Below are positions 9,170 to 17,179 of a stretch of DNA of 64,000 bases, one piece after another; positions within the stretch are counted from its first letter, which is position 1, and each line of letters begins with the position of its first letter. The notes under the pieces were generated by a model. It was not told the DNA's origin, searched no databases, and was given only the letters and a program-made list of their open reading frames with translations. Position numbers and translations under genes: made by a program. Location of the stretch: the NCBI RefSeq assembly GCF_900103835.1, contig NZ_FNID01000015.1:1-64000 (forward strand), written 5' to 3'. The DNA is from Acetanaerobacterium elongatum (GTDB lineage Bacteria; Bacillota; Clostridia; Oscillospirales; Ruminococcaceae).

Positions 9170-9905
9170 GGACGTTGACGAAGCCGACCGAGTGCTCACC
9201 ATTCTTACGCGTGACAGAGGCGTTATTACCGCGTTTGCCAACGGCGCCAAACGGCTTAAAAGCAAACTGATGGCGGCAACACAAACGTTTAACTATTCGG
9301 GATTCCAGCTGTATAAGGGTAAAGACCACTATACGGTAGACTCAGCAGAAACACTAAACGTTTTTTATGGCATTCGAAATGATATAGACAGTCTATCACT
9401 GGCCGGATATCTTTGTGAGCTTACCCAATGCCTCGCCCCGGAGGAGGACGAGGCAGAGGGTTATTTGCGTTTGCTGTTAAACTCAATGCATTTTTTAAAC
9501 ACCGGTACCCGTTCGGTTCGGTTTATTAAGCCGTTATATGAGCTTCGCATTCTTTCACTTGCCGGATACATGCCTAATTTGGTTTGCTGTGAAAGCTGTT
9601 CCTGCTATGAGGCTGCCCAAATGTATTTTCTACTAAGAAGCGCCAAGCTTTTATGTGCCGACTGTGCGAAGTCGGCCATTACCGAGCCTTATATGCTGCT
9701 GCCGCCCGCAGTATTAACCGCCATGCGTTATATTATCTACAGCGAGTTTAATAAGCTTTTTAACTTTACGCTGGCAGATGAGAGCTTAAGCCAGTTGGCT
9801 AGGGTTTGTGAGGCCTATCTGCTTTGCCAGGTAGGGCATGGGTTTAAATCGCTGGACTTCTTAAATTCACTTTCCCCTGCAAATGAAGGGGAAGCTATAG
9901 TTTGA
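9132..9905 (+). CDS. recO: DNA repair protein RecO
   Basis: The protein has 257 residues. The N-terminal OB fold is visible as TEGVVLKVRDVDEADRVLTILTRDRG, followed by GAKRLKSKL. The C-terminal helical part carries a Cys4 zinc motif (CCESCSC... and CADC). RecO loads RecA onto SSB-coated DNA in the RecFOR recombination pathway. The ATG at 9132 lies inside yqzL, and a CCAGG stretch rather than a strong ribosome binding site precedes it, suggesting coupling to yqzL translation. Length is normal. Confidence 0.93.
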   Translation: MQICTEGVVLKVRDVDEADRVLTILTRDRGVITAFANGAKRLKSKLMAATQTFNYSGFQLYKGKDHYTVDSAETLNVFYGIRNDIDSLSLAGYLCELTQCLAPEEDEAEGYLRLLLNSMHFLNTGTRSVRFIKPLYELRILSLAGYMPNLVCCESCSCYEAAQMYFLLRSAKLLCADCAKSAITEPYMLLPPAVLTAMRYIIYSEFNKLFNFTLADESLSQLARVCEAYLLCQVGHGFKSLDFLNSLSPANEGEAIV

Positions 9906-9924
9906 ATAAACGAAAGGAATTATC

Positions 9925-12306
9925 ATGCCTGATTTTGAAAGACATTATAGGGCATTGGAACTGCCTAAGATACTCACCCTGCTTGCCGAACAGGCAAGCT
10001 GTAAGGATACATACGGCTTAGCTTTGGAGATAAAGCCGTCATCCGATTATAATACCGTTAATGCCGAGCTTGATAAAGCTAACGACGCGTATATGCTGTT
10101 GCAGCGCTTTGGAGCACCGACGTTATCCGGTGTGGCAAACCCCAAGGGGATGCTCAGGCGAGCCGGCGCCGGAGCGGTACTTTCTATGGGGGAATTACTC
10201 TCAATCGCCGAGGTGCTGCGCTGCATCCGGTCGCTAACCGAATGGAAGAAGCGATGCGAAGGTATTTCAACAACGCTTGATTTTCTGTTTGAATCATTAG
10301 TCCCCAATAAAAAGCTGGAGGAAAAGATTTTCACCTCAATCCTTTCAGAGGATGAGATGGATGATAACGCAAGCCCTGAGCTCGCCGAGCTTCGCAGAAA
10401 GATTAAAGGCGCAGGTATGCGTGTGCGTGAACAGCTCGAGGGAATGGTGCGTTCGCAGACCTACCAGAAGTATCTTCAGGAGGCTATTGTAACAATTCGT
10501 GATGGGCGGTTTGTACTGCCGGTTCGTGTGGAATATCGCAACGAGGTAAAGGGGCTGGTGCACGATACCTCTTCCAGCGGCGCTACCCTGTTTATTGAGC
10601 CCATGGCTGTGGTGGAGGCTAACAATGAAATCCGTGTACTTCAAACTAAAGAAAAGGCGGAGATTGAGCGTATATTGGCACAGCTTAGCGCTGAGTGCGC
10701 CGAATATGCCGATGCAACCTGTGGCAGCTATGACTGCTTAATTGATATTGATCTGTATTTTTCCAAGGCAAGGCTTGCAGACCGTATGCGCGCAACAAGG
10801 CCGAACCTTTCAGCTAACGGTGTAATTGAGCTTAAAAAGGCACGCCACCCGCTGATTGACCGTGAAAAGGTTATACCTACCGATATTCGTCTTGGGCAGC
10901 AGTTTGATGCCTTAGTGGTTACTGGCCCCAATACCGGCGGTAAAACCGTTACACTGAAGACCATAGGGCTGTTTACGCTTATGGCGATGTGTGGGTTGCT
11001 GTTGCCCTGTGCCGAGGGCAGTACCATTGGTCTGTATGAAAAGGTGCTTGCCGACATCGGGGATGAGCAGAGCATTGAACAAAGCCTTTCTACCTTTTCA
11101 TCTCATATGACAAATATCATTGCTATCCTGCAGGCGGCGGATGAACACACGCTGGTGCTGCTGGATGAGCTTGGTGCGGGTACCGACCCGGTTGAGGGAG
11201 CGGCACTGGCTATCTCGATTCTCGACCATCTGCGCTGGGCCAAATGCCGGGTAGCCGCTACCACGCATTATGCCGAATTAAAGGTTTATGCGCTTGAGAC
11301 CCAGCGGGTAGAGAATGCCTGCTGCGAGTTTGATGTAGAGACCCTGCGCCCCACCTATAAGCTGCTCATCGGTGTGCCCGGGCGCTCCAACGCGTTTGCC
11401 ATTTCGCAGCGTCTGGGGCTGGACGGTTCTATAATCGATAGAGCGCGTGCGATGGTTTCCAGCGAAAACACTCGTTTCGAGGATGTGGTATCCGGTCTGG
11501 AGCAAACCCGCCAGCAGCTTGAAAAGGAAAAGGAGCTTGCGCAGCGCCAGCGCTGGGATGCTGAGACTGCAAATGCTGAGATACAAAATCACAAGAAAAA
11601 GCTTGAGCTAGAAAAGGAAAAAGAACTGGAACGGGCACGCCGGGAAGCCAGAAATATTGTTGAACGTGTGCGGTATGAAGCCCAGCAGCTGATTGATGAG
11701 CTGACGGAGCTAAAAAAGCAGAAGGATAACGAGGCGTTTACGCGCATGGCTGCCGAGGCAAAGGCACAATTCAATTCAAAGGTTTCCAAGCTGCAGGCAA
11801 CGGCTGATCCTGTTATTACGAAGAAGGACGAAAACTATGTACTGCCCCGCGCGTTAAAGGTGGGGGATACAGTATTACTGATGGATGTTGATCAGGAGGG
11901 AACGGTTGTTCGTCTACCCGATAAGGATGGCATGGTGGCAGTAGAGGCGGGCATCCTGAAAACCAAAACCCCGCTTGCCAACCTCAAACTGGTGGAAGGC
12001 AAGCGTAAGCGCACAGAGCAGCCCGATGCAAGGCGTAACGTAAGGAGCACCGTGCAGATGCAGGCCAAAACCGAGGTGGATCTGCGTGGCATGAATTTGG
12101 AAGAAGCGCTTATGGAGCTTGACCGTTTCATTGATGAATGCGTACTGCTGCATTTAGAGGTTATCTCTATTATCCATGGCAAAGGCACCGGCGTACTTCG
12201 TAAGGGCGTACAGGCACACCTGAAAACTCACCCCAATATTGAATCGTATCGTTTGGGTGTTTATGGTGAAGGCGAGTCTGGCGTAACAATTGCAACATTA
12301 AAATAA
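9925..12306 (+). CDS. mutS2: Endonuclease MutS2
   Basis: The protein has 793 residues. A MutS-like core holds Walker A GPNTGGKT (about 334-341) and Walker B LVLLDELGAGTDP, with a long charged coiled-coil (about 515-610). A C-terminal Smr nuclease domain has VDLRGMNLEEAL and IIHGKGTGVLRKGV. MutS2 lacks the mismatch-recognition domain. It acts in recombination control and, in Bacillus, in rescue of collided ribosomes. Start ATG follows GAAAGGAA. It is the last gene of the unit and is followed by a strong hairpin terminator. Confidence 0.96.
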   Translation: MPDFERHYRALELPKILTLLAEQASCKDTYGLALEIKPSSDYNTVNAELDKANDAYMLLQRFGAPTLSGVANPKGMLRRAGAGAVLSMGELLSIAEVLRCIRSLTEWKKRCEGISTTLDFLFESLVPNKKLEEKIFTSILSEDEMDDNASPELAELRRKIKGAGMRVREQLEGMVRSQTYQKYLQEAIVTIRDGRFVLPVRVEYRNEVKGLVHDTSSSGATLFIEPMAVVEANNEIRVLQTKEKAEIERILAQLSAECAEYADATCGSYDCLIDIDLYFSKARLADRMRATRPNLSANGVIELKKARHPLIDREKVIPTDIRLGQQFDALVVTGPNTGGKTVTLKTIGLFTLMAMCGLLLPCAEGSTIGLYEKVLADIGDEQSIEQSLSTFSSHMTNIIAILQAADEHTLVLLDELGAGTDPVEGAALAISILDHLRWAKCRVAATTHYAELKVYALETQRVENACCEFDVETLRPTYKLLIGVPGRSNAFAISQRLGLDGSIIDRARAMVSSENTRFEDVVSGLEQTRQQLEKEKELAQRQRWDAETANAEIQNHKKKLELEKEKELERARREARNIVERVRYEAQQLIDELTELKKQKDNEAFTRMAAEAKAQFNSKVSKLQATADPVITKKDENYVLPRALKVGDTVLLMDVDQEGTVVRLPDKDGMVAVEAGILKTKTPLANLKLVEGKRKRTEQPDARRNVRSTVQMQAKTEVDLRGMNLEEALMELDRFIDECVLLHLEVISIIHGKGTGVLRKGVQAHLKTHPNIESYRLGVYGEGESGVTIATLK

Positions 12307-12395
12307 TCGATCTTATAGAGCTTCCTGATAAACCATTGAATGTATATGTAATCTCAAACAATCACAAGTATAATTGGTATTTACTGTAATGCTAT

Positions 12396-12433
12396 AAAAA
12401 TCAGTGCCCATGTAAATTCATGGGCGCTGATTT
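12396..12433. terminator. Bidirectional terminator after mutS2
   Basis: A 15-bp nearly perfect stem (12398-12412 with 12419-12433, core ATCAGTGCCCATG) with a 6-base loop is flanked by A-rich and T-rich ends. It can terminate mutS2 on the plus strand and limit read-through from the minus-strand gene at 12542. Confidence 0.8.
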
Positions 12434-12541
12434 TTATGTGGTTCTGTTTTGTTAGGCTCCATTCTACGTTCGATGCCGGAGTTTACACAAAATGCGCGAT
12501 ACACCCCTGCATCAGCTTAGTAGAACGAAATCACTTTCTTT

Positions 12542-12955
12542 TCAGGTTACCTTTATAAAATGATTCCCGCATTTGGGGCAGGATATCTCGATCTTTCCTT
12601 TACCTCTTGGCACCCGCAGCTTTTGCCTGCAGGTCTTACAGATAAAGTAGCGGTAGTACTTGCGATTGGCAAACTGCTGCCGCTTTGTTGTAAACCAACC
12701 CTTTATGCGGTTTCTAAATGATAAGTACTTTATATTCTCTGCCGTACGCTTTGGAATATTGCGGGAAAGCACACGGAAGAAAGCCAGTACCAAAACCGCA
12801 AACCCCACCCAGTAGATGATATGCGTTCTTAACAGAATATCTAAAAACATCAGTATAAATGCAAGGATATTCAGGTCGCGCGAAAGTAGATCCACCCCGT
12901 TTCGGCCATACATCCATTGTTGTAAACGGTAGCGCAGCTGCGAGAAAAACCCCAT
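12542..12955 (-). CDS. Membrane protein with C-terminal zinc ribbon
   Basis: The start is placed at the ATG at 12955, with AAGGAG ten bases upstream; an open frame continues upstream without support. The 137-residue product has a basic N-terminus, two hydrophobic helices (about 32-48 and 50-66, AFILMFLDILL and IIYWVGFAVLVLAFF) and a basic linker. It ends with a C-x2-C...C-x2-C zinc ribbon (CKTC...CPKCGNHF). Proteins of this layout are common in Clostridia and have no known function. It is the last of five small minus-strand genes and converges with mutS2. Confidence 0.75.
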   Translation of the reverse strand: MGFFSQLRYRLQQWMYGRNGVDLLSRDLNILAFILMFLDILLRTHIIYWVGFAVLVLAFFRVLSRNIPKRTAENIKYLSFRNRIKGWFTTKRQQFANRKYYRYFICKTCRQKLRVPRGKGKIEISCPKCGNHFIKVT

Positions 12956-13042
12956 TGTATCTATGCTCCTTGTTAACATTCTATTTATATTACCATACAT
13001 AATAATTATTAACGGCTTAAATATTACTTGTGAAAAGAATGC

Positions 13043-13077
13043 AAACAAAAAAACACGCCCCCCAAAGGGACGTGTTT
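13043..13077 (-). terminator. Terminator of the double zinc-ribbon gene
   Basis: On the minus strand an 11-bp stem (13051-13061 with 13067-13077, AAACACGTCCC against GGGGCGTGTTT) is followed by a T-rich run through 13043. It ends the gene at 13097. Confidence 0.82.
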
Positions 13078-13096
13078 GTAAGTGCGGTGTTAAGGG

Positions 13097-13369
13097 TTAT
13101 CTCTGGCTCGAGAAGCAATCGCTGCAGTAAACAGGACGATCGTTTCTGGGCTGGAAGGGAACCTTGCAGGTTTTCCCGCAGGAAGCGCATACAGCGTCGA
13201 ACATTTCGCGCTGGGGCCTTCCGTTATTCTTACGGGCATCGCGGCAGCTCTTGCAGCGCTGAGGCTCATTGGTAAAGCCTTTCTCCTCGTAAAAATCCTG
13301 CTCGCTTGCTGTGAACACGAACTCGTTGCCACAGTCTTTACATACCAGTGTTTTGTCTTGATGGTTCAA
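13097..13369 (-). CDS. Double zinc-ribbon protein
   Basis: The product has 90 residues. Two CxxC zinc modules are visible: CKDCGNEF...RCKSCR in the N-terminal half (the 'probable zinc-ribbon' type with FTASEQDFYEEKGFTNEP between) and CASCGKTCKVPFQPRNDRPVYCSDC with the C-terminal SSQR tail. Proteins of this two-module architecture are frequent in Clostridia and usually small and cytoplasmic. Nucleic-acid or protein binding is likely but unproven. The start is TTG at 13369 with AGAGGT at correct spacing. It has its own terminator. Confidence 0.82.
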   Translation of the reverse strand: MNHQDKTLVCKDCGNEFVFTASEQDFYEEKGFTNEPQRCKSCRDARKNNGRPQREMFDAVCASCGKTCKVPFQPRNDRPVYCSDCFSSQR

Positions 13370-13496
13370 TGGAAATACCTCTTTTTTTTATTATGACGGA
13401 TATACTCCGCATTAACACTTAGTATACAGCATAATAATCAAATTGTCAAATTTTTATATTCGGAAATTTCATCCTTTTTAGATTATTTACAATTGA

Positions 13497-13525
13497 AAGC
13501 AGCAAGGCCTAAGCTTTGCTGCTTT
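13497..13525. terminator. Hairpin after the proline-run gene
   Basis: A 10-bp perfect stem AAAGCAGCAA/TTGCTGCTTT closes an inner loop. It lies 20 bases past the stop of the proline-run gene on the minus strand, but the T tract is weak (TTTCAATT). It may terminate or protect the short mRNA. Confidence 0.45.
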
Positions 13526-13545
13526 AAGTAGTAATTGCTTAGATT

Positions 13546-13767
13546 TTATCGCGGTCTCCACGGTGGGGGAGGCGGGGGAGGAGGTGGCGGTCCCGGAGGC
13601 CACGGGGGTCTTGGAGGCGGGGGCGGGGGTGGAGGCCCGGGAGGAAACGGAGGACGCGGTGGACAATTGGGGCACTGCCACATCCATGGCCATCTGGGCC
13701 TTGGGTACCAGCGCCGACGTCGCCAGCGGATATCTGAGCACTCGCCATGGTCACGCATTTCAGGCAT
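13546..13767 (-). CDS. Proline-run microprotein (PPII-forming, unknown function)
   Basis: This 73-residue frame has an ideal ribosome binding site, AAGGAG, eight bases before the ATG at 13767. The N-terminal part is charged, then Trp/Arg-rich with a CPNC pair. The second half is almost only proline, with runs of 8 and 10 consecutive prolines broken by Gly, Arg and Trp, ending PPWRPR. All four proline codons are mixed within the runs, so the peptide, not the DNA repeat, seems to be conserved. Such runs would need EF-P to translate and would form a rigid polyproline II rod. No signal peptide is visible. The opposite strand reads as Gly-rich but has no ribosome binding site. I do not recognise a family. 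Confidence 0.6.
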   Translation of the reverse strand: MPEMRDHGECSDIRWRRRRWYPRPRWPWMWQCPNCPPRPPFPPGPPPPPPPPRPPWPPGPPPPPPPPPPWRPR

Positions 13768-13842
13768 ATTATCATCTCCTTTTGATGCATCATATGCCTA
13801 AAAAACCTAGATTGTTACAAAACTTGCCTGAGTGTTTGCTGT

Positions 13843-13995
13843 TTATAGCTCAGCCTTAAAATGCTCTGCAATCTGCATTAGTTCCCCCAGTGTTGAGATT
13901 TCAACACCCGATTCCAAAATTTTATTCTTAACCTGAATGGGCAGCGACTCGAAATACTCCCGAAAACCGGGGATATTCTCGTCATATACGGTCAT
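13843..13995 (-). CDS. Small acidic protein (50 residues)
   Basis: A short frame encodes MTVYDENIPGFREYFESLP, then QVKNKILESGVEISTLGEL and a final MQIAEHFKAEL. It starts at the ATG at 13995 with AAGGA about 12 bases upstream. It is predicted helical, acidic and cytoplasmic. It lies 33 bases downstream of the next small gene (14029-14232) on the same strand, and both have the regular helical look of small Clostridial proteins of unknown function. The coding call rests on composition, ribosome binding site and packing. Confidence 0.6.
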   Translation of the reverse strand: MTVYDENIPGFREYFESLPIQVKNKILESGVEISTLGELMQIAEHFKAEL

Positions 13996-14028
13996 TCCAA
14001 GCTCACGTCCTTATCTTAATATTTTTTC

Positions 14029-14232
14029 CTAGTAAAAGGCCGATGGGTTTTGCGCAAGCTGCGCTATATACTGCTTCATCTCGCTTTTAGACCGTATTGT
14101 TTTTGTGCGATCAATAACCCTTTGCTGCTGCTCTTTGGTAAGGGAGCCAAAATGGTTCAGTGCCTCGGTGTTCTGTGCAAGTGCCATACCAAAGCCAAGC
14201 GGCAGGCCCCGTTTATCCTCTGCGTCTAACAT
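14029..14232 (-). CDS. Small conserved helical protein (67 residues)
   Basis: The product contains LPLGFGMALAQNTEALNHFG, then SLTKEQQQRVIDRTKTIRSK and EMKQYIAQLAQN. This pattern (GFGMALAQN..A...F..L....Q..V...A..I.SK.EM) is familiar from short Clostridial proteins of unknown function. It is all-helical and cytoplasmic. The ATG at 14232 is preceded by AAAGGA at a rather long 13 bases. It heads a run of five small minus-strand genes. About 230 bases upstream, to the divergent gene at 14465, contain no other frame I can support. Confidence 0.7.
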   Translation of the reverse strand: MLDAEDKRGLPLGFGMALAQNTEALNHFGSLTKEQQQRVIDRTKTIRSKSEMKQYIAQLAQNPSAFY

Positions 14233-14464
14233 ATCGTATCAACAATCCTTTCAATGTTTAATCAAATTTAGTATTACCAAGGCAAATACGGTCATACCCA
14301 ACAAACAGTTAAATGATATGGATATAGCGGTTCAAATTACCGTTAGCAAATGGGGTTGAATCCGTAAAAGCTTGAGATACTAATCCGGTAATCATTTTTA
14401 AGGAATAAAGGGAGAAGTAGCTGAAAAATAGACTTTCATGTTCCCGAAAGGCAGGATTTTAACA

Positions 14465-14881
14465 ATGAAGCTCTTTTTTAAGGAATTCTATCTGTTTTGC
14501 TTTGGTGCGGTGGCCTATGGGCTAATCGAGATCATGTTCCGCGGCAATACGCACTGGACGATGTTAATTGTCGGTGGTTTGTGTTTTGTGCTGATTGGAG
14601 CTGTTAACGAGGTCTTTCCGTATGAGATAGCGCTTACCAGCCAGATGCTGATTTCGGCAGTAATTATCACAGCATTGGAGTTTGTATCCGGTACGGTGAT
14701 TAACGATTGGTTTCGGCTTGGGGTGTGGAACTACAGCGACATGCCTTATAATGTTAACGGGCAGATATGCTTGGTATTCTTCTGCGCGTGGTTCTTCCTC
14801 TCGCTTGTGGGGATTGTACTGGATGATTATATGCGCTATAAGCTGTTTGGCGAGGAACGTCCTCATTATAAACTCCTGTAA
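14465..14881 (+). CDS. Putative ABC-transporter type IV membrane protein
   Basis: The ATG at 14465 is chosen (MKLFFKEFYLF), with AAAGGCAGG upstream. The 138-residue protein has four hydrophobic segments and ends in a conserved cytoplasmic tail (DDYMRYKLFGEERP). Features such as EVFPYEI, FVSGTVIND and RLGVWNYSDMPYNVNGQICL fit the 'putative ABC-transporter type IV' family of small Firmicutes membrane proteins, whose actual role is unknown. No ATPase gene is nearby. It is followed by a hairpin shared with the convergent gene at 14944. Confidence 0.75.
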   Translation: MKLFFKEFYLFCFGAVAYGLIEIMFRGNTHWTMLIVGGLCFVLIGAVNEVFPYEIALTSQMLISAVIITALEFVSGTVINDWFRLGVWNYSDMPYNVNGQICLVFFCAWFFLSLVGIVLDDYMRYKLFGEERPHYKLL

Positions 14882-14888
14882 GAAAACA

Positions 14889-14917
14889 AGGCCTCCCTGT
14901 TCCTGGCAGGGAGGCCT
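14889..14917. terminator. Terminator between convergent genes
   Basis: An 11-bp perfect stem AGGCCTCCCTG/CAGGGAGGCCT with a 7-base loop lies between convergent genes. The minus-strand side is followed by TTGTTTTCTT, so it mainly serves the gene at 14944-15534. Confidence 0.75.
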
Positions 14918-14943
14918 ATTGATATTCATCGATATATTTTTAG

Positions 14944-15534
14944 TTAAGTCGTGGCTTCCGGCCTTTTTGGCTTAGCCGTAAACAGTTCGGCGGTAAAGCG
15001 GTTACGGTTTACCGCCTTCCACAGCAGCCAAGAGATGTAGAAATCAATACTGCTGTGGATAATGGTACCGACCCCAACCAACAGGATGACGGCAACCACA
15101 AAGCCTTTGGCATAATAGCCCTTGGCCATGGTATTGCTGAAGTAGAAGGGTATTACCACGAGCACCTCAAAGCCCGCGTGAATAAGCGCCATTACAAAGT
15201 TAAAGGCAAGGTTTGATTTAACGCTCAGCAGGGTGTATGGGTGCCTTTTCAGCCATAAAGCGCCGATGGTAACAAAGATTACCTGGCTCAACGCACGCAG
15301 CACCACAACAATGGGGAACCCGCCGAGGAAAAAGCCTAGCGTAGTGCCAAGCGACACTGATACCGCTACAGCGGGAGATATAAACATTGCGATAAAAACC
15401 GCAACATGGCTGGCCAGCGTAAACGAGGCCGGCTCAAGGATTAGTCTTACCGGGGAAAACATCGGGATAACGATACCGATGGCGCAGAGCAGTGCTGCAA
15501 TCACCATCCGGTACAAGCGCATGTGACTGTTCAT
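14944..15534 (-). CDS. ECF transporter S component, NiaX-like (niacin)
   Basis: This 196-residue protein has about six membrane segments. The N-terminal pattern AIGIVIPMFSPVRLILEPAS then FTLASHVAVFIAMFISPAVA and LGTTLGFFLGGFPIVVVLRA is what I remember from the NiaX-type S components of energy-coupling factor transporters, which bind niacin in Gram-positive bacteria. The energising EcfA/EcfT genes are not in the window, as expected for a group II system. No riboswitch is evident in the short upstream region. The S-component call is likely; niacin specificity is from memory of the family. Confidence 0.55.
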   Translation of the reverse strand: MNSHMRLYRMVIAALLCAIGIVIPMFSPVRLILEPASFTLASHVAVFIAMFISPAVAVSVSLGTTLGFFLGGFPIVVVLRALSQVIFVTIGALWLKRHPYTLLSVKSNLAFNFVMALIHAGFEVLVVIPFYFSNTMAKGYYAKGFVVAVILLVGVGTIIHSSIDFYISWLLWKAVNRNRFTAELFTAKPKRPEATT

Positions 15535-15749
15535 ACTTCATCCAATCCGCCGCTGTGCAGCCGGCCCGATAGTTTATTTTGCAACGCACAGGTTTGCTAA
15601 ACGTTCTTCCTGTAAACTACAGGGTATATTATTACACGTATTCTACCATGTTAGGTTATGAAACGCAAGCTTTAGCCGCCTGCGCATTTTATTGTTGGCA
15701 GGCATGTACTTCATTATTAGCGCATATGCTTGTACTGGAGGTGGCGGTT

Positions 15750-16433
15750 GTGAAAAAACAAAATGTAACGGTAGATAAAATCATCCTAGAGGGTGAATTA
15801 ACCTACAAGGACGTTAAGGTGCTGCATTACAAGATTGAATACCCAAAGTTTACGGGTATCTTTTTTCAGCGTATGCTTGGGGAACTGAACCTGCTTTACA
15901 AGGCTCGGGCGATTACCTTTCAACAAACCTGCGTACAGCAGCTATTATGCGAAGCAAGTAAACAATATGATGAAGCGGTGTCAAACGGCTATCCGTTTCA
16001 TATGTTTGAGGCCTACATAGTTTTTGAGGTAACCTATAATTGTGACTGCACGATTAGTCTTTACTTTGATAAGTATGAATATAAAGGCGGCGCCCACGGT
16101 GCAACTGTCAGAAGCTCCGATACATGGAGCCTGAGCAAGGAGTGCTGCCTGTTGCTGTGCGATATGTTTCCCTCATCGGTAAGCTATAAAGCCTACGCAA
16201 TGCAGGCCATTAACAATCAAATAGCCGAGCAGATAGAGCAGGGAACCGGCTTCTATTTTGATGATTACCAAAGGCTGGTTGCACGCTATTTCAACCAGCG
16301 CAGCTTCTACCTCACCATGGAGGGGGTAGCCGTTTATTATCAGCAGTACGAGATTGCCCCTTATGCCTCGGGTATACCGGTATTTATACTTCCCTATGAA
16401 CTTGGCTGTGTGCTGCGCCCTCAGTGCAGGTAA
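15750..16433 (+). CDS. DUF3298 domain protein (RsiV-like C-terminal domain)
   Basis: I choose GTG at 15750 (VKKQNVTVDKIILEGEL), preceded by GGAGGTGG. The frame is open back to 15579, but those residues look unrelated. The 228-residue product has an N-terminal DUF4163-like part and a DUF3298 core with YKGGAHGATVRSSDTWSLSK. This pairing is known from anti-sigma factor RsiV and PdaC outer domains, where it binds lysozyme or cell wall. Unlike those, no signal peptide or membrane anchor is visible from the chosen start, so it is predicted to be cytoplasmic. It is followed at once by repeat copy A. Confidence 0.7.
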   Translation: MKKQNVTVDKIILEGELTYKDVKVLHYKIEYPKFTGIFFQRMLGELNLLYKARAITFQQTCVQQLLCEASKQYDEAVSNGYPFHMFEAYIVFEVTYNCDCTISLYFDKYEYKGGAHGATVRSSDTWSLSKECCLLLCDMFPSSVSYKAYAMQAINNQIAEQIEQGTGFYFDDYQRLVARYFNQRSFYLTMEGVAVYYQQYEIAPYASGIPVFILPYELGCVLRPQCR

Positions 16434-16492
16434 TACTAGTCTCTCGTTATAACCTTACTTAGAAATCTCGCATAAGCCCATAAATATAAGCT
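16431..16492 (-). repeat. Dispersed intergenic repeat, copy A
   Basis: This ~62-bp segment, read on the minus strand, aligns with copies at 52701-52765 (plus) and 60161-60226 (minus). The shared landmarks are an AGCTT...ATTTATGGGCTT stretch and a terminal GAGAGACTAGTATTA. A and B agree at roughly four of five positions. It begins immediately at the stop codon of the DUF3298 gene and ends just before the promoter at 16510. Confidence 0.7.
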
Positions 16493-16509
16493 GATACATC
16501 CATGCGGGG

Positions 16510-16537
16510 TTGCAATAATCTCCTAATATGGTATAAT
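16510..16537 (+). promoter_or_regulatory. Sigma-A promoter of the flavin reductase gene
   Basis: TTGCAA (16510-16515), a 16-base spacer and TATAAT (16532-16537) lie 36 bases before the start codon at 16573. Confidence 0.65.
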
Positions 16538-16572
16538 TAAAATATAATTATGCAACAGAAGGGAGACCCTCA

Positions 16573-17160
16573 ATGAGTAAAGTGGTTTGGAAACCGGGCA
16601 CCCTGCTTGCACCGGTGCCTCCGGCGATGGTATCCTGCGGTACCATGCAGTCGCCAAACGTTTTAACCATAGCATGGACAGGTATTATCAATTCCGACCC
16701 GGCCATGACCTATATCTCGGTGCGGCCCACACGTTATTCTTACAACCTGATAAAGGAATCCGGCGAATTTGTAGTCAACCTCACTACTGCCGATCTGGTG
16801 CGTGCGGCGGATTATTGCGGGGTTAAGAGCGGTGCAAACACCGATAAGTTTAAGGATATGAAGCTGACAGCCGCCCCTGCCTCTATGGTTTCGGCGCCGC
16901 TGGTTGCCGAAAGCCCCGTGAGCCTTGAGTGTCGCGTAACCGAAATAAAGGAGCTTGGCAGCCATCATATGTTTCTAGCTGAGATTCTGTGTGTGGATGT
17001 AGACGAGCAGTATATCGACGAGCAGGGCAAGCTGATGCTGCATAAATGTGGGCTGGCCGCCTTTTCTCACGGCGAATACTTTGCGCTTGGCAAACGGCTG
17101 GGCAAATTCGGATATACCGTTCGCAAAAAGCCTTCATCCGGTAAGCCGAAGAATAGATAG
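16573..17160 (+). CDS. Flavin reductase family (FMN-binding split barrel) protein
   Basis: The 195-residue protein shows the flavin-reductase pattern: N-terminal PVPPAMVSCG, TIAWTGIINSDPAMTYISVRPTRYSYNLI (FMN phosphate binding) and FVVNLTTADLVRAADYCGVKSG. Members bind FMN and reduce it or other electron carriers with NAD(P)H, or act as flavoredoxins. The substrate partner is not evident. Start ATG follows GAAGGGAG. It has its own promoter and a hairpin terminator, so it is a single-gene unit. Confidence 0.88.
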   Translation: MSKVVWKPGTLLAPVPPAMVSCGTMQSPNVLTIAWTGIINSDPAMTYISVRPTRYSYNLIKESGEFVVNLTTADLVRAADYCGVKSGANTDKFKDMKLTAAPASMVSAPLVAESPVSLECRVTEIKELGSHHMFLAEILCVDVDEQYIDEQGKLMLHKCGLAAFSHGEYFALGKRLGKFGYTVRKKPSSGKPKNR

Positions 17161-17179
17161 ATATCAATATATAAATTTA

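Noticed and set aside
13535-13801. Plus-strand Gly-rich frame opposite the proline-run gene
   Set aside because: It has no ribosome binding site before its TTG, while the minus-strand frame has a perfect one. The Gly run is the mirror of the proline codons.
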